A stretch of 64,000 nucleotides of DNA, taken from positions 1,116,001-1,180,000 of the forward strand of contig NZ_AP028138.1 in the NCBI RefSeq assembly GCF_030297595.1. Direction: 5' to 3'. Both the position numbers and the translations under genes were made by a program. The notes beneath the pieces are model-generated. The model saw only the letters and a program-made list of their open reading frames with translations. It was not told where the DNA came from and made no database searches. Source of the DNA: Polynucleobacter sp. HIN7 (lineage in GTDB: Bacteria; Pseudomonadota; Gammaproteobacteria; Burkholderiales; Burkholderiaceae). Shown here piece after piece: positions 36,474 through 48,249 of the stretch (position 1 is the stretch's first letter; every line of letters starts with the position of its first letter).

Positions 36474-37964
36474 TTAAGAACCGATGAGAGTGTTGCGCAT
36501 GATATTGAGGCATAGGGCCATCAGACCTGCTGGGAATACACCCAACAGGAGAACCATCAAGCCATTGAGACCCAACACCCCTTTTGCAATTCCTGAACCA
36601 GTCACCGAATGCTCATGGCTGGGTTCATCAAAATACATCACCTTCACTACGCGCAAGTAGTAGAAAGCACCAATCAGCGATGCGATCACCGCAATCACAG
36701 CCAAAGCGATGTAATCAGCGTCAACCAATGCTTCCAAAACAGAAAGCTTGGCGGCAAAACCCAAGGTGGGGGGCACTCCAGCTAGGGAGAACATCATGAT
36801 GAGACCAATGAAGGCATACCATGGGTGCTTGCGATTGAGACCCTTTAAGCCATCCAAGGTGTCGCAATCGTAGCCCTTGCGTGATAAGACCATCAGCAAA
36901 CCGAAGGTGCCCAAAGTAGTGATCACATACGCAATCACGTAGAACATCGAGGCACTAAAGGCGTGATCATCAAAGATCGAAAGCATGCCAAGCAGCACAA
37001 ATCCCATTTGCGCAATTGCTGAGTAAGCCAACATCCGCTTGATATTAGTTTGGGCGATCGCCGTGATATTACCAATCACTAAGGACAGAACCGCAAGAAT
37101 CATCAGCATCGGCTGCCAATCGGAGATCAGGGGTAATAAGGTATTGATCAGCAGACGGAACAGGAGAGCAAAGGCAGCAAGCTTAGGAGCTGCTGCAATC
37201 AATAAGGTGACCGCGGTCGGAGCACCCTGATAAACATCCGGTACCCACATATGAAATGGCACCACGCCAAACTTAAAGGCAACGCCAGCCACAATAAAGA
37301 CCAGACCAAACGCCATGATGAGGTGATTAATACGGGGATCGAGGAGGGAGCGCAAGATCTCTAGAAGATCTAAGGATCCGGTCACACCGTAGATCATCGA
37401 CATACCGTAGAGCAAAAATCCCGATGCTAAGGCGCCCAGTACAAAGTACTTGATCGCCGCTTCAGAGGAAAGGCCGCTGGAATGGCGCATTGCCACCAAG
37501 CCGTAGGTTGACAGAGCCATCAACTCAAGACCAAGGTACAAGGTGATGAGGTTGGATGCCGAGATTAAGACCAATTGTCCCAATAAAGCAAATAAGGTGA
37601 GGACCAAGAAATCAGGCCGGAAGAGGCCCCGATCAATCAAATACTGCTTGGAGTAAATCAGGCTAACCAGTAGCGCAAAGCAGCACCCTGCTTTCAGTAA
37701 ATTGGCAATCGGATCGGACTGGAACAGACCGGCCATGGCAAGGTATGGCAAATCAACCATTCTGCTCAAAAACACCACACCCAAACCAATTAAAAGTAAG
37801 CAGGAACAGAAATAGACAAAAGATGCTGCCCGTGGAGTGTGAAAAACATCACTCGCGACATGATCCTTCTTCTCTTTAATAAAGGCACTAGTCAACAGCA
37901 AATCACTGGCCACAAAAGCCAGAACAATTTCTGGAGCGATGGCAATTAGATCAAAAGTATCCAT
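36474..37964 (-). CDS. nuoN: NADH-quinone oxidoreductase subunit N
   Basis: Proton-pumping antiporter-like membrane subunit of complex I, 496 residues with about 14 hydrophobic segments. The conserved core includes [28 protein letters not shown] with its key Lys, the helix-7 region [18 protein letters not shown] and [16 protein letters not shown]. It is the most distal of the 14 nuo genes, 13 bases after nuoM, and is followed closely by the NUDIX gene. Confidence 0.97.
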   Translation of the reverse strand: MDTFDLIAIAPEIVLAFVASDLLLTSAFIKEKKDHVASDVFHTPRAASFVYFCSCLLLIGLGVVFLSRMVDLPYLAMAGLFQSDPIANLLKAGCCFALLVSLIYSKQYLIDRGLFRPDFLVLTLFALLGQLVLISASNLITLYLGLELMALSTYGLVAMRHSSGLSSEAAIKYFVLGALASGFLLYGMSMIYGVTGSLDLLEILRSLLDPRINHLIMAFGLVFIVAGVAFKFGVVPFHMWVPDVYQGAPTAVTLLIAAAPKLAAFALLFRLLINTLLPLISDWQPMLMILAVLSLVIGNITAIAQTNIKRMLAYSAIAQMGFVLLGMLSIFDDHAFSASMFYVIAYVITTLGTFGLLMVLSRKGYDCDTLDGLKGLNRKHPWYAFIGLIMMFSLAGVPPTLGFAAKLSVLEALVDADYIALAVIAVIASLIGAFYYLRVVKVMYFDEPSHEHSVTGSGIAKGVLGLNGLMVLLLGVFPAGLMALCLNIMRNTLIGS

Positions 37965-37977
37965 GCAATAACCTTAA

Positions 37978-39444
37978 TTAGAGTTTGCTAATCGCGACAT
38001 GTTCAAGCAACTGCATCACTGCCGGATGAATAATGTCGGTAAAGGGTTTGGGATACACGCCCATGCCAATCACGCAGAGCGACAGAACGATGAACATAAA
38101 GAACTCGCGACCATTGAGATCCTCAAGCTTCTCGACCTCTGGATTGGTGATCGCACCAAAGATCACGCGCTTGACCATCCATAAGGAATAGGCAGCGCCA
38201 AGGATTAATGCGGTCGCTGACAAGAGGCCAATCATAAAGTCATAATCAACGGCAGCCAGGATCACCATAAACTCCCCCACAAAACCCGAGGTGGCTGGTA
38301 AGCCGCAGTTAGCCATTGCCATGAGCACCATAAATGCCGAGAACTTTGGCATGCGATGCACCACACCACCGTAATCAGCAATCTTGCGGGTGTGCATACG
38401 GTCGTATAAAACACCAATGGCCAAGAACATCGCGCCCGATACAAATCCATGCGAGATCATCTGAACAATGCCGCCCTCAATACCAAGAGGACTGAAGACG
38501 AAAAATCCTAGGGTCACAAAACCCATGTGCGCAATCGACGAGTACGCCACCAACTTTTTCATATCCTGCTGAACCAGCGCCACTAAACCAACGTAGATCA
38601 CTGCAACAAGCGATAAGAAAATAATGATCGGTCCTAAAAGGATGCTGGCATCTGGCGCAATCGGCAACGAGAAACGCAAGAATCCATAAGCACCAAGCTT
38701 CAACATAATGGCTGCCAGTACCACTGAGCCACCGGTTGGGGCCTCCACGTGAACATCGGGCAACCAAGTATGCAAAGGCCACATTGGCACCTTCACGGCA
38801 AAGGCCATGAAGAAGGCAATAAAGATGAGTACCTGCTCCACAATATCCAACTTCGCCCGGTGCCAGGTCAGCAAGTCAAAGGTATTGGTTAGGTTGTAGA
38901 GATACAAAATAGCAACGAGAGCCAGCAACGATCCCAACAGGGTGTAGAGGAAGAACTTAAATGCCGCATAGATACGGTTTTGTCCACCCCATACCCCGAT
39001 GATGATGTACATTGGGATGAGCGTTGCCTCAAAGAAGATATAAAACAGTAGGCCGTCAAGCGCTGAGAACACCCCAATCATGAGTCCCGACAAAATCATG
39101 AATGCGGCATAGTATTGCGAGGCCTTCTCGGTAATCACCTCCCAAGCAGCGATCACGACAAAAATATTGATAAAGGCGGTCAACACCACAAACCATACCG
39201 AAATACCATCCACACCAAGGTGATAGTTAATGTCGTAGCGTGGAATCCAGCTATGCTTTTCCACAAACTGCATGCCAGCATTGGCGATATCAAAGTTGGC
39301 GATTAGGGGTAAGGTGGCAATAAAGCCCAAAATAGCCCCAAACAAGGCCAAATACTTCACGCCAGCGGATGGACGCTCAGAGCCATAGACCAAAATCATC
39401 AGGCCAAAAACAATCGGAATCCAAATCGCGTAAGAAAGAATCAT
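37978..39444 (-). CDS. nuoM: NADH-quinone oxidoreductase subunit M
   Basis: Antiporter-like proton-pumping subunit, 488 residues. Visible marks are the Glu of helix 5 in FYIFFEATLIPMYI, the MWPLHTWLPDVHVEAPT broken-helix region, and KKLVAYSSIAHMGFV with the central Lys. It sits 12 bases after nuoL and 13 before nuoN in the standard L-M-N order. Confidence 0.97.
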   Translation of the reverse strand: MILSYAIWIPIVFGLMILVYGSERPSAGVKYLALFGAILGFIATLPLIANFDIANAGMQFVEKHSWIPRYDINYHLGVDGISVWFVVLTAFINIFVVIAAWEVITEKASQYYAAFMILSGLMIGVFSALDGLLFYIFFEATLIPMYIIIGVWGGQNRIYAAFKFFLYTLLGSLLALVAILYLYNLTNTFDLLTWHRAKLDIVEQVLIFIAFFMAFAVKVPMWPLHTWLPDVHVEAPTGGSVVLAAIMLKLGAYGFLRFSLPIAPDASILLGPIIIFLSLVAVIYVGLVALVQQDMKKLVAYSSIAHMGFVTLGFFVFSPLGIEGGIVQMISHGFVSGAMFLAIGVLYDRMHTRKIADYGGVVHRMPKFSAFMVLMAMANCGLPATSGFVGEFMVILAAVDYDFMIGLLSATALILGAAYSLWMVKRVIFGAITNPEVEKLEDLNGREFFMFIVLSLCVIGMGVYPKPFTDIIHPAVMQLLEHVAISKL

Positions 39445-39456
39445 GACCAGGTGTAC

Positions 39457-41496
39457 TTAGTAAGCAATATAAATATGGGTATACAAAATCCAGGCCATTA
39501 AGCCAATCAAGCCGACGATCATGGCAAAGGCATAGTGATACAGATAACCCGACTGCAAATGACGGATCACCCCAGAGAACTTACCAACTAAATGAGCACT
39601 GCCGTTGACCACAAAACCGTCAATCACACGTTGATCGCCCTGCTTCCATAAGCCGCCGCCAATGAGTAGTGCGCCCTTTGCAAAAATCCACTGGTTCAAA
39701 TCATCGAGGTAATACTTGTTATCCAATAAGGTCTTGATTGGAGCAAAGGTCTTCGCGATTTTCTCGGGCAAGGATGTGGCCCACAGGTAGCAAATGGCAG
39801 CCACCAATACACCCAGGATCAACAGAATAAACACGGGGGTGGTAAAGCCATGCAAGGCCATCGCCACTGGGCCATGGAAATGGGATGCAAAGGTTGCGAG
39901 TGCAGGATGCTTAGCCTCATCAATATAGATCGCATCACCAAAGAAACTACCAAACAACATCGGGTCAATCGTGTAGTAACCAATAATCACCGAAGGAATT
40001 GCCAATGCAATCAACGGCAAGGTGATCACCCAAGGTGACTCATGCGGCTTCTCCCCTGGCGCGAGCCCATGATGCTCATCGTGCGCATCATGCGAATGGT
40101 GATGGTCATGATCATGACCAAAACGCTCCTTGCCGTGGAATACATAGAAGTAGAGGCGGAATGAATACAAGGCGGTCACAAAGACGCTCGCCATCACCGC
40201 AAAGTATGCAAAGCCCGATCCAGGTATGGTGCTCGCCGCCACCGCCTCAATAATCGAGTCTTTGGAGTAAAAGCCCGAGAAGAATGGTGTGCCAATCAAT
40301 GCTAATGAACCAATTAACATCATCAAACAGGTAATTGGCATGTATTTCCAGAGGCCGCCCATCTTGCGCATGTCCTGCTCGTGATGCATTCCAATGATCA
40401 CACTACCCGCTCCTAAGAACAGCAAAGCCTTAAAGAAGGCATGGGTCATTAAATGGAAGATAGCAATTGGATAGGCAGAGACGCCGAGCGCAACGGTCAT
40501 ATAGCCCAATTGCGAGAGCGTTGAATACGCCACCACGCGCTTGATATCGGTTTGCACGATTCCTAAGAATCCCATAAAGAGCGCGGTAATTGAGCCCATG
40601 ACCAGAATGAAGCTCAGGGCAACATCGGAGAGCTCAAATAATGGCGACATACGGGTCACCATAAAAATACCTGCGGTCACCATCGTCGCCGCATGAATCA
40701 AGGCAGAAATGGGGGTTGGACCTTCCATTGAGTCCGGTAACCAGACATGCAATGGGAACTGAGCGGACTTACCCATCGCACCAATGAAGAGGCAAATGCA
40801 GGCAACCGTGATTAAATTCCAATCCGTTCCTGGCACAGTTTGCGCAGCCATGACGGTATTTTGGGCAAAGATGTCCGCATAGTTCATCGAGCCAGTAGCC
40901 GCGAGCAATAGACCAATCCCCAAGATGAAGCCAAAGTCGCCCACCCGGTTGACCAAGAAGGCCTTCATGTTGGCAAAAATTGCGGTGGGCCGATCGTAAT
41001 AGAAACCGATCAACAGATACGAAACAACGCCAACCGCCTCCCAGCCAAAGAACAGCTGCAGCATGTTATTGCTCATAACAAGCATCAGCATCGCAAAGGT
41101 GAATAAGGAGATATAAGCGAAGAAACGGTTATAGCCCTCCTCACCTGCCATATAGCCGATGGTGTAGATGTGAACCATCAGAGAGACAAAGGTCACCACC
41201 ACCATCATCACGGCGGTCAATGGATCAATCAGAAAACCAATATCAAAACTCAACTCCCCAATCTTCATCCAGGTGTAGACGCTACCATCGAAGTAATAGC
41301 CGTTCATCACCTCATATAAAACCCAGCACGACAGCAAAAAGGAAATGGCGACTCCCAAGATGGTGATCGATTGGGATGCCACTTGACCAATCCGATTGCC
41401 AAAGAACTTGGTGCCTAATAGTCCTGCAAACGCTGCTCCCACCAGCGGTGCTAGCGGAATCGCGCAGAGATGGGCTGTTGTTAAAGCAGTGGTCAT
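39457..41496 (-). CDS. nuoL: NADH-quinone oxidoreductase subunit L
   Basis: Distal proton-pumping subunit with the long lateral helix, 679 residues. Motifs include FFGWEAVGVVSYLLIGFYY, FPLHVWLPDSMEGPTP, IKRVVAYSTLSQLGYM and the C-terminal half with LDDLNQWIFAKGA. Residues 461-476 form a very His/Asp-rich loop (nine His and five acidic residues in 16) between helices, longer than in E. coli. It starts five bases after nuoK. Confidence 0.97.
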   Translation of the reverse strand: MTTALTTAHLCAIPLAPLVGAAFAGLLGTKFFGNRIGQVASQSITILGVAISFLLSCWVLYEVMNGYYFDGSVYTWMKIGELSFDIGFLIDPLTAVMMVVVTFVSLMVHIYTIGYMAGEEGYNRFFAYISLFTFAMLMLVMSNNMLQLFFGWEAVGVVSYLLIGFYYDRPTAIFANMKAFLVNRVGDFGFILGIGLLLAATGSMNYADIFAQNTVMAAQTVPGTDWNLITVACICLFIGAMGKSAQFPLHVWLPDSMEGPTPISALIHAATMVTAGIFMVTRMSPLFELSDVALSFILVMGSITALFMGFLGIVQTDIKRVVAYSTLSQLGYMTVALGVSAYPIAIFHLMTHAFFKALLFLGAGSVIIGMHHEQDMRKMGGLWKYMPITCLMMLIGSLALIGTPFFSGFYSKDSIIEAVAASTIPGSGFAYFAVMASVFVTALYSFRLYFYVFHGKERFGHDHDHHHSHDAHDEHHGLAPGEKPHESPWVITLPLIALAIPSVIIGYYTIDPMLFGSFFGDAIYIDEAKHPALATFASHFHGPVAMALHGFTTPVFILLILGVLVAAICYLWATSLPEKIAKTFAPIKTLLDNKYYLDDLNQWIFAKGALLIGGGLWKQGDQRVIDGFVVNGSAHLVGKFSGVIRHLQSGYLYHYAFAMIVGLIGLMAWILYTHIYIAY

Positions 41497-41501
41497 GTCA
41501 A

Positions 41502-41810
41502 CTAGCCTTTGAGATGATCAAGGTCTTCGGTATTAATCGTGTCGACCTTACGGAATAGCACCACCAAGATCGCCAAACCAATTGCAGCCTCCGCAGCGGC
41601 TACGGTCAGTATGAAAAATACAAATACCTGACCGGCCATATCACCTAAGTAATGAGAGAACGCCACAAAGTTCATATTGACGGCAAGCAACATGAGCTCA
41701 ATCGCCATCAAGAGGATGATCACGTTACGCCGATTTAGGAAGATACCGACGACGCTAATTGCAAACAGAATAGCGCCAAGGACTAAATAATGTGCAAGGG
41801 TGATGGTCAT
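41502..41810 (-). CDS. nuoK: NADH-quinone oxidoreductase subunit K
   Basis: Three-helix membrane subunit of 102 residues (the MrpC/Nqo11 homologue). The conserved intramembrane Glu residues are seen in [15 protein letters not shown] and [12 protein letters not shown]. Its start overlaps the nuoJ stop by four bases (ATGA), indicating coupled translation. Confidence 0.97.
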   Translation of the reverse strand: MTITLAHYLVLGAILFAISVVGIFLNRRNVIILLMAIELMLLAVNMNFVAFSHYLGDMAGQVFVFFILTVAAAEAAIGLAILVVLFRKVDTINTEDLDHLKG

Positions 41811-42469
41811 GCTGGGTCACCTGAGTTGGTTCGAGACTTTAGGTCTTGCTTAGCATCACGCTCAGCATCCATCGAGACAATCCGCATCCGATCCTTAGCG
41901 GAGACCGCAACCTGCTCAGCAATATTTTGACCCTTCACATCCTTGCGTTTGCGCAAGGTAAGAGCAACAGCTGCGATGATGGCAACCAATAAAACAATAC
42001 CGGCAACCTCAAAAGCATAGATGTACTCGGTAAACATTAAATAACCAAGGGCTTGGGTATTATTTGCTGCCACTACATCGGGCAAGACATTCACTGGCGC
42101 GGTAGTACCAATAAAGCCGCGGATTAACACGATCGAGAGTTGCAAGATAATGACCACACCAATTAGCATGGCGAGTGGTAGATACTTCTTGAAATCGCGT
42201 CGGAGATGCGCAAGATCCAAATCGAGCATCATCACCACGAATAAGAACAGCACCATCACCGCGCCCACATAGACTAGGATCAGGATCAAGCTTAAGAACT
42301 CGGCCTTGAGCAACATCCAAATACCTGAGGCACTAAAGAACGCCAAAACCAAGAACAAGGCGGCATGCACAGGATTGGGAACCGTAATGACCCGTAATGC
42401 GGAAATCACCAAGAGCGCCGCAAAGGCGTAGAAAAAGACTGAGAAGATTAAATTCGGGTCGAGGGTCAT
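41807..42469 (-). CDS. nuoJ: NADH-quinone oxidoreductase subunit J
   Basis: Five-helix membrane subunit, 220 residues. Helix 3 with the conserved [19 protein letters not shown] segment (including the quinone-tunnel Tyr/Gly region) is intact. The C-terminal 45 residues are hydrophilic (RKRKDVKGQ onward) and probably cytoplasmic. It lies seven bases after nuoI and overlaps nuoK. Confidence 0.97.
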   Translation of the reverse strand: MTLDPNLIFSVFFYAFAALLVISALRVITVPNPVHAALFLVLAFFSASGIWMLLKAEFLSLILILVYVGAVMVLFLFVVMMLDLDLAHLRRDFKKYLPLAMLIGVVIILQLSIVLIRGFIGTTAPVNVLPDVVAANNTQALGYLMFTEYIYAFEVAGIVLLVAIIAAVALTLRKRKDVKGQNIAEQVAVSAKDRMRIVSMDAERDAKQDLKSRTNSGDPA

Positions 42470-42476
42470 AAATCAA

Positions 42477-42968
42477 TCAACGGTAAGGTGCGTCTGCCTC
42501 TCGGTTAGCGGCAATTTGCTTTTCGTATTCATCACCGACTGCTAGCAACATCTCTTTGGTGAAATACAGATCACCGCGCTTATCCCCGAAATACTCAAAA
42601 ATATTGGTTTCCACAATGGCATCCACAGGGCAAGCCTCTTCACAATAGCCACAGAAAATGCATTTGGTGAGGTCAATGTCATAGCGTGTTGTTCTGCGGG
42701 TACCATCCTCACGCTGATCAGACTCAATCGAGATTGCCAGAGCTGGGCAAACGGCCTCACACAGTTTGCACGCAATGCAGCGCTCTTCCCCATTCGGATA
42801 GCGACGCAGCGCATGTAAGCCCCGAAAACGTGGTGAGAGTGGCGTCTTTTCTTCCGGATACTGAACCGTAATTTTAGGTTTAAATAAATAACGCCCAGTA
42901 ATCGACATTCCTTTAAGAACATCTTTGAGCATTAAGCTATTGAGAAACTGAGAGGCGCGCTTGAACAT
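42477..42968 (-). CDS. nuoI: NADH-quinone oxidoreductase subunit I
   Basis: Carries iron-sulfur clusters N6a and N6b. The 163-residue protein has an N-terminal amphipathic anchor and two ferredoxin motifs, [16 protein letters not shown] and [19 protein letters not shown] at 42968 has GGAG nine bases upstream and gives the family N terminus; the open frame further upstream overlaps nuoH and is not coding. Five bases separate it from nuoH. Confidence 0.97.
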   Translation of the reverse strand: MFKRASQFLNSLMLKDVLKGMSITGRYLFKPKITVQYPEEKTPLSPRFRGLHALRRYPNGEERCIACKLCEAVCPALAISIESDQREDGTRRTTRYDIDLTKCIFCGYCEEACPVDAIVETNIFEYFGDKRGDLYFTKEMLLAVGDEYEKQIAANREADAPYR

Positions 42969-42973
42969 AGTGA

Positions 42974-44047
42974 TTAGCTCCAAATGTTCCAGGGGGACAA
43001 AATCCAAGCCCCAACCAACAATACCCAAACCACGGTTAACGGAATAAATACCTTCCAACCCAAACGCATAATTTGGTCATAGCGATACCGTGGCAATGAA
43101 GCCCGTAACCAAATAAAGCACGAGAGCACAAAAAAGATCTTGGCAAATAACCAGAAAAATCCTGGAATATCGCGCAAGATAGGTAAATCAAGGATTGGTA
43201 ACCAACCACCCAAGAACATAATCGACGTTAAGGCGGCAATCAAGATCATATTGGCGTATTCGGCCAAGAAAAATAATGCAAAGGCCATGCCAGAGTACTC
43301 CACCATATGACCCGCAACAATCTCTGACTCACCTTCCACCACATCAAAGGGGTGACGATTGGTCTCCGCAACTCCAGAGATGAAATAGATCACAAACATG
43401 GGTAGTAAGGGCAACCAGTTCCACGAGAGGAAGTTCAGGCCCATGTCGGCAAAGATGCCAACTTCTTGAGAGCGCACGATATTACTGAGATTTAAGGAGC
43501 CGGCCACCATCAATACGGTCACCAGGGCTAAGCCCATGGCAATCTCATAGGAGATCATTTGAGCAGAGGCACGCATCGCTCCCAAGAATGGGTACTTCGA
43601 GTTTGAGGCCCACCCTGCCAAGATCACGCCATACACACCCACCGAGGTTATGGCCATCACATATAAGAGACCGGCATTTACATCCGCTAGAACTAAGTCC
43701 GCCTGGAATGGCACCACTGCCCATGCAGCAAGTGCCGGGGTAAGCACCATGAGAGGGGCAATGATGTAGAGCGTATGACTGGCACGTGTTGGAGAGACGA
43801 TCTCCTTCATCAAAAGCTTTAGTGCATCCGCAATCGGCTGGAATAAACCGAGGGGACCAACCCGATTTGGACCCAAACGAATGTGCATCCAGCCAATCAG
43901 CTTACGCTCCCACAGAGTAAGGTAAGCGACCGCACCAAAGATGGGTAATACGATGATCAGGATCTTCGCTAAGTTCCAAACCAAAGGCCAGAACGAACCA
44001 AACAGTTGTTCGCCGTGGCTGGTAATGAGATCGATCCAGTTGCCCAT
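42974..44047 (-). CDS. nuoH: NADH-quinone oxidoreductase subunit H
   Basis: Membrane subunit forming most of the quinone chamber, 357 residues with eight hydrophobic helices. The [19 protein letters not shown] loop, the acidic [17 protein letters not shown] loop lining the E-channel, and the [13 protein letters not shown] loop are all present. It sits between nuoG and nuoI. Confidence 0.97.
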   Translation of the reverse strand: MGNWIDLITSHGEQLFGSFWPLVWNLAKILIIVLPIFGAVAYLTLWERKLIGWMHIRLGPNRVGPLGLFQPIADALKLLMKEIVSPTRASHTLYIIAPLMVLTPALAAWAVVPFQADLVLADVNAGLLYVMAITSVGVYGVILAGWASNSKYPFLGAMRASAQMISYEIAMGLALVTVLMVAGSLNLSNIVRSQEVGIFADMGLNFLSWNWLPLLPMFVIYFISGVAETNRHPFDVVEGESEIVAGHMVEYSGMAFALFFLAEYANMILIAALTSIMFLGGWLPILDLPILRDIPGFFWLFAKIFFVLSCFIWLRASLPRYRYDQIMRLGWKVFIPLTVVWVLLVGAWILSPWNIWS

Positions 44048-44054
44048 AACGACC

Positions 44055-46427
44055 TTAAGCGCTCACCGTTAATTTAGAAAGAGCCACTTCACCAAACATA
44101 GAGGCTAGATGACCACTCAGCTCCGTTGCCGTTGCAATGCGCACTACACCGTCGGCCAAGTCGGGTTGTAATTGAACGCCCACTTCAACCGTCTGGCCAG
44201 CTTGGGTAAGCGCCACGCGATCACCGGCCTGCAAACCTAGTTGCCCCCAAAGGGTCTCCCCCACTCCAACCATATTGGCATCCTTTGCATCACGGGTGCG
44301 TTGCAATGCAGGCGCTCGGCGCACAATCGCATCACTTGAATAAATCGCTTGATCGGCAAGGCGCTCGAGCGATGCGGTAATCTGAACGCGTTGTTGGACC
44401 TCAGGGTTAGCTGTAAAACAATTATTGAGTTGGCTCTCTACAGACTTTGCAAACGCATCGGCATATACCTCTTCTGGGAGGTTATACAAAAAACCATTGA
44501 GGTTTAGGAGACTTCCTAATGCACGGAGCACCTTCCATGCCGGTCTAGCATCTGCCAAAGGTCGAACAGAAGGCTGAATGGTTTGCACCTGCCCCGCCAT
44601 GTTCACAAAACTTCCAACGGTTTCAGTATAGGGAGTGATTGGCAGAATCACATCGGCTAACTCAAGCAAATCGGGGCTCGTGTAGGCGCTCATCGCAATT
44701 ACGGTATCGGCGCCTTGTAACGCAGCTCGGGTTTGTTGTGGGTTGGGTAAATCCTGAAGTGGCTCGACGTGTAACATCACATAGGCGCGCGCCTTACTTT
44801 GCAATACGGTATCAACACTGCCTTGATTACCCTGGGTAACACCCACCAGTTGCGCCCCCACTGAATTACCACCTTCGCACAAGAACCCAAAGGTGCATCC
44901 CGTATGCTTGGCAATAAACTCCGCAAGAACATGTAAATCAGAGGCGTTGGGATGAGCAATCGCCAGTGATCCCAAGAATATTGCCTGTGGCTCAGGGCTC
45001 TCAAGTTTGGCATTGCTGAGCAATTGATCTGCAATCGCTTGCGCTTCACGAGAAACGCTCTTCACTGAGAGACCAGTTGGAGGCTGTAAAGATTTTGCTT
45101 GCGCAATCGCTTGGGCAATTTGCCCCAAATGATCCACCCATTGACTGGGCTTCGATTTGAGATGCGCAGCAATCGGCATGAGCCAATCGTTACCGCCTGC
45201 ATCGAGTCGATAGACCTTAAGGCCCTGTTTGCTTGCCGTGCGCATCCGAGCAGCAATCAGCGGCAGATCTTTACGCAAATGACTACCAATCACCAAGACA
45301 CGCTTGAGTTCACTCAACTTCGCAATTGGCATACCCAACCAGGGTAGCGTTGCTGCTCCACGGGTATCAGTTTGGCGCAAGCGCGTCTCAATTTGATGAC
45401 TTCCCAAACCACGCATCACTTTTTGCAAGAGGTAAAGTTCTTCAGCGCTTGCGATGGGGTGAGCCAATGCTGCTAACGCCTGACTACCATGCTGCTTCTG
45501 AATATCACTTAATGAGTGCACGACGTAATCAAGGGCAGACTGCCAATCGGTCTCTAACCACTGCCCATTTTGTTTCACCATCGGAGTGGTTAAACGATCA
45601 GGGCTATTTAGGCCTTCATATGCAAAGCGATCACGGTCACTAATCCAGCACTCATTGATGGCCTCGTTCTCGAGTGCGACAACCCGCATCACATGATTAG
45701 CCTTCGTTTGTACGGTAGTGTTGGCACCCACGGCATCATGCGGACTGATCGAGCGCTTACGGACCAACTCCCAGGTGCGCGCGGCATACCGAAATGGCTT
45801 ACTGGTTAAGGCGCCCACCGGGCAGATATCAATCATATTACCCGAGAGCTCCGAATCCACAGTTTGACCAACAAAGGTTGTGATCTCCGAATGCTCACCA
45901 CGATTGATCATGCCAAGTTCCATGACACCAGCAACCTCTTGGCCAAAGCGCACACAGCGGGTGCAGTGAATGCAACGCGACATCTCTTCCATGGAAATGA
46001 GTGGTCCAACATTTTTATGGAAGACCACACGCTTCTCTTCTTTATAGCGCGAACTGGATTTACCGTAGCCAACCGCCAAATCTTGTAATTGGCATTCGCC
46101 ACCCTGATCGCAAATCGGGCAATCCAAGGGATGGTTAATGAGCAAGAACTCCATCACCGACTTTTGAGCCTCAACAGCCTTCGCCGAATGAGTAAACACT
46201 TTCATGCCCGCCATCACGGGGGTGGCACATGCTGGTAATGGCTTAGGCGCCTTCTCCACTTCAACCAAACACATCCGGCAGTTTGCGGCGATGCTCAGCT
46301 TCTTGTGATAGCAAAAATGAGGAACGTAAGTGCCTAGCTTGTTGGTGGCATGCATCACCATGGAGCCCTGCGGTACCTCGACGGGCTTACCGTCAACATG
46401 GATCTCAATCATGTTCACCGTACTCAT
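44055..46427 (-). CDS. nuoG: NADH-quinone oxidoreductase subunit G
   Basis: Largest hydrophilic-arm subunit, 790 residues. The 2Fe-2S site uses Cys39, Cys50, Cys53 and Cys67; the [18 protein letters not shown] segment gives the His-Cys3 cluster; CIHCTRC plus the later DICPVGAL give another 4Fe-4S cluster. The region where E. coli NuoG binds the extra N7 cluster reads [15 protein letters not shown] and has no Cys, so N7 is absent, as in mitochondrial-type subunits. A degenerate molybdopterin-oxidoreductase fold follows. ATG at 46427 gives the canonical start, two bases after nuoF. Confidence 0.97.
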   Translation of the reverse strand: MSTVNMIEIHVDGKPVEVPQGSMVMHATNKLGTYVPHFCYHKKLSIAANCRMCLVEVEKAPKPLPACATPVMAGMKVFTHSAKAVEAQKSVMEFLLINHPLDCPICDQGGECQLQDLAVGYGKSSSRYKEEKRVVFHKNVGPLISMEEMSRCIHCTRCVRFGQEVAGVMELGMINRGEHSEITTFVGQTVDSELSGNMIDICPVGALTSKPFRYAARTWELVRKRSISPHDAVGANTTVQTKANHVMRVVALENEAINECWISDRDRFAYEGLNSPDRLTTPMVKQNGQWLETDWQSALDYVVHSLSDIQKQHGSQALAALAHPIASAEELYLLQKVMRGLGSHQIETRLRQTDTRGAATLPWLGMPIAKLSELKRVLVIGSHLRKDLPLIAARMRTASKQGLKVYRLDAGGNDWLMPIAAHLKSKPSQWVDHLGQIAQAIAQAKSLQPPTGLSVKSVSREAQAIADQLLSNAKLESPEPQAIFLGSLAIAHPNASDLHVLAEFIAKHTGCTFGFLCEGGNSVGAQLVGVTQGNQGSVDTVLQSKARAYVMLHVEPLQDLPNPQQTRAALQGADTVIAMSAYTSPDLLELADVILPITPYTETVGSFVNMAGQVQTIQPSVRPLADARPAWKVLRALGSLLNLNGFLYNLPEEVYADAFAKSVESQLNNCFTANPEVQQRVQITASLERLADQAIYSSDAIVRRAPALQRTRDAKDANMVGVGETLWGQLGLQAGDRVALTQAGQTVEVGVQLQPDLADGVVRIATATELSGHLASMFGEVALSKLTVSA

Positions 46428-46429
46428 GA

Positions 46430-47734
46430 TTAGGCGGCCTTTGCAAATGAAGAAACCATGCAATGCTTATGCTCGACATGGTAAGCAAACTCATCCATAT
46501 AGTGCTTGAGCATGCCTTGCACCGGCATCGCCGCTGCATCACCTAAAGCACAGATGGTCCGCCCTTGAATATTCCCGGCAACGTCTTTGAGAAGATCTAA
46601 ATCCTCAGGACGACCTTGACCGTGTTCAATGCGATTAACAATCCGCCACAACCAACCAGTCCCCTCGCGGCATGGAGTGCATTGGCCACACGACTCTTCG
46701 TGATAGAAATACGAGAGGCGTAAGAGTGAACGTACCATGCAACGGGACTCATCCATCACGATCACTGCTCCAGAGCCGAGCATCGATCCAGCTTTGGAGA
46801 TCGCGTCGTAATCCATCGTGATATCCATCATGATCTTGCCAGGCAAGACTGGTGCCGATGATCCACCAGGGATCACTGCTTTGAGCTGTTTGCCATTGCG
46901 CATCCCACCTGCCAACTTCAATAACTCAGCAAACGGTGTACCGAGCGGAACTTCATAGTTACCTGGGTAAGCGACATCTCCCGATACGGAGAAGATCTTC
47001 GTGCCGCCATTATTGGGCTTACCCAATTTGAGATAAGCCTCTGCACCAATGGCCAGAATAAATGGTACAGCTGCAAAGGTCTCGGTATTGTTAATGGTGG
47101 TTGGCTTGCCGTACAAACCAAAGTTCGCTGGGAATGGTGGCTTAAAGCGGGGCTGCCCTTTTTTACCCTCGAGCGACTCCAAGAGTGCGGTCTCTTCACC
47201 GCAAATGTAAGCACCAAATCCTGGGGCAGCGTGCAACTGGAAACTAAATTCTGTTCCTAAAATATTCTGTCCAAGATAGCCCGCAGCACGCGCTTCCTCA
47301 AGTGCCTCTTCAAAGCGCTCATAGACCTCCCAGATCTCGCCGTGAATGTAGTTGTATCCCGTTGAGATCCCCATGGCATAAGCGCCAATAATCATGCCTT
47401 CGATTAACGCATGGGGGTTGTAGCGCATGATGTCACGGTCTTTGAATGTACCGGGCTCACCCTCGTCGCTATTGCAAACGAGGTATTTGTTACCGTTGTA
47501 GTTCTTGGGCATGAAGCTCCACTTCAAGCCCGTTGGGAATCCCGCACCACCACGGCCACGCAAGGACGATGCCTTGACTTCCGCAATCACGGCATCCGGG
47601 GTAATCTTTTCGTTAAGAATCCGGCGTAGCTGCTGATAACCACCGCGAGCCTCATAGTCTTTAAGATGCCAGTTCTTACCATCTAGGCCAGCCAAAATTA
47701 AGGGCTTAATGTGACGACTATGCAAACTGGTCAT
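46430..47734 (-). CDS. nuoF: NADH-quinone oxidoreductase subunit F
   Basis: NADH-binding subunit with FMN and cluster N3, 434 residues. The NADH site [17 protein letters not shown], the FMN region ([14 protein letters not shown]), [17 protein letters not shown] segment (seen as [16 protein letters not shown]) and the cluster ligands [12 protein letters not shown] are present. Its start overlaps the nuoE stop by four bases. Confidence 0.97.
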   Translation of the reverse strand: MTSLHSRHIKPLILAGLDGKNWHLKDYEARGGYQQLRRILNEKITPDAVIAEVKASSLRGRGGAGFPTGLKWSFMPKNYNGNKYLVCNSDEGEPGTFKDRDIMRYNPHALIEGMIIGAYAMGISTGYNYIHGEIWEVYERFEEALEEARAAGYLGQNILGTEFSFQLHAAPGFGAYICGEETALLESLEGKKGQPRFKPPFPANFGLYGKPTTINNTETFAAVPFILAIGAEAYLKLGKPNNGGTKIFSVSGDVAYPGNYEVPLGTPFAELLKLAGGMRNGKQLKAVIPGGSSAPVLPGKIMMDITMDYDAISKAGSMLGSGAVIVMDESRCMVRSLLRLSYFYHEESCGQCTPCREGTGWLWRIVNRIEHGQGRPEDLDLLKDVAGNIQGRTICALGDAAAMPVQGMLKHYMDEFAYHVEHKHCMVSSFAKAA

Positions 47735-48246
47735 ACGCTCCCCCGTTTTGCTTCTGCACTCAACTCATCTAATAAAGCATCGATCTTTTCTTGGGTCATA
47801 AAACTACACATACGGTGGTTATTCACCAACATTACAGGGGAGTCGCCACAAGCGCCCATGCACTCACCCTCTTTTAGGGTAAAGGTTCCACAGGGCGTAG
47901 TCTCATTAAAGTTAATCCCGAGTTTTTTCTTGAGGTAGTCAGCCGCTTCTTCGCCATGCGTTAATTGGCAAGGCAAATTCGTGCACACCACGAGCTTGAA
48001 CTTACCAATCGGCTTGGTCTCATACATGTTGTAGAAGGTTGCTACCTCCTCAACTGCAATCTTGGGCATCTCCAGAATTTGCGCCACCTCAGCGATGATC
48101 TCGGGGGAGACCCAACCATGCTCTTCTTGTGCAGCAATTAAACATGCCATCACCGCCGATTGTTTTTGCTCAGGCGGATACTTCGCAATATTGCGATCCA
48201 TTTGGGCGCGGGTCTCAGCAGAAAAAAGGGATTGGGCTGTCATCAT
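47731..48246 (-). CDS. nuoE: NADH-quinone oxidoreductase subunit E
   Basis: Thioredoxin-like 2Fe-2S subunit (cluster N1a), 171 residues. The four ligands fall in CTNLPCQL and [11 protein letters not shown] helical N-terminal domain with [11 protein letters not shown] and [10 protein letters not shown] precedes the fold. It lies three bases after nuoD and overlaps nuoF. Confidence 0.97.
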   Translation of the reverse strand: MMTAQSLFSAETRAQMDRNIAKYPPEQKQSAVMACLIAAQEEHGWVSPEIIAEVAQILEMPKIAVEEVATFYNMYETKPIGKFKLVVCTNLPCQLTHGEEAADYLKKKLGINFNETTPCGTFTLKEGECMGACGDSPVMLVNNHRMCSFMTQEKIDALLDELSAEAKRGSV

Positions 48247-48249
48247 GGT

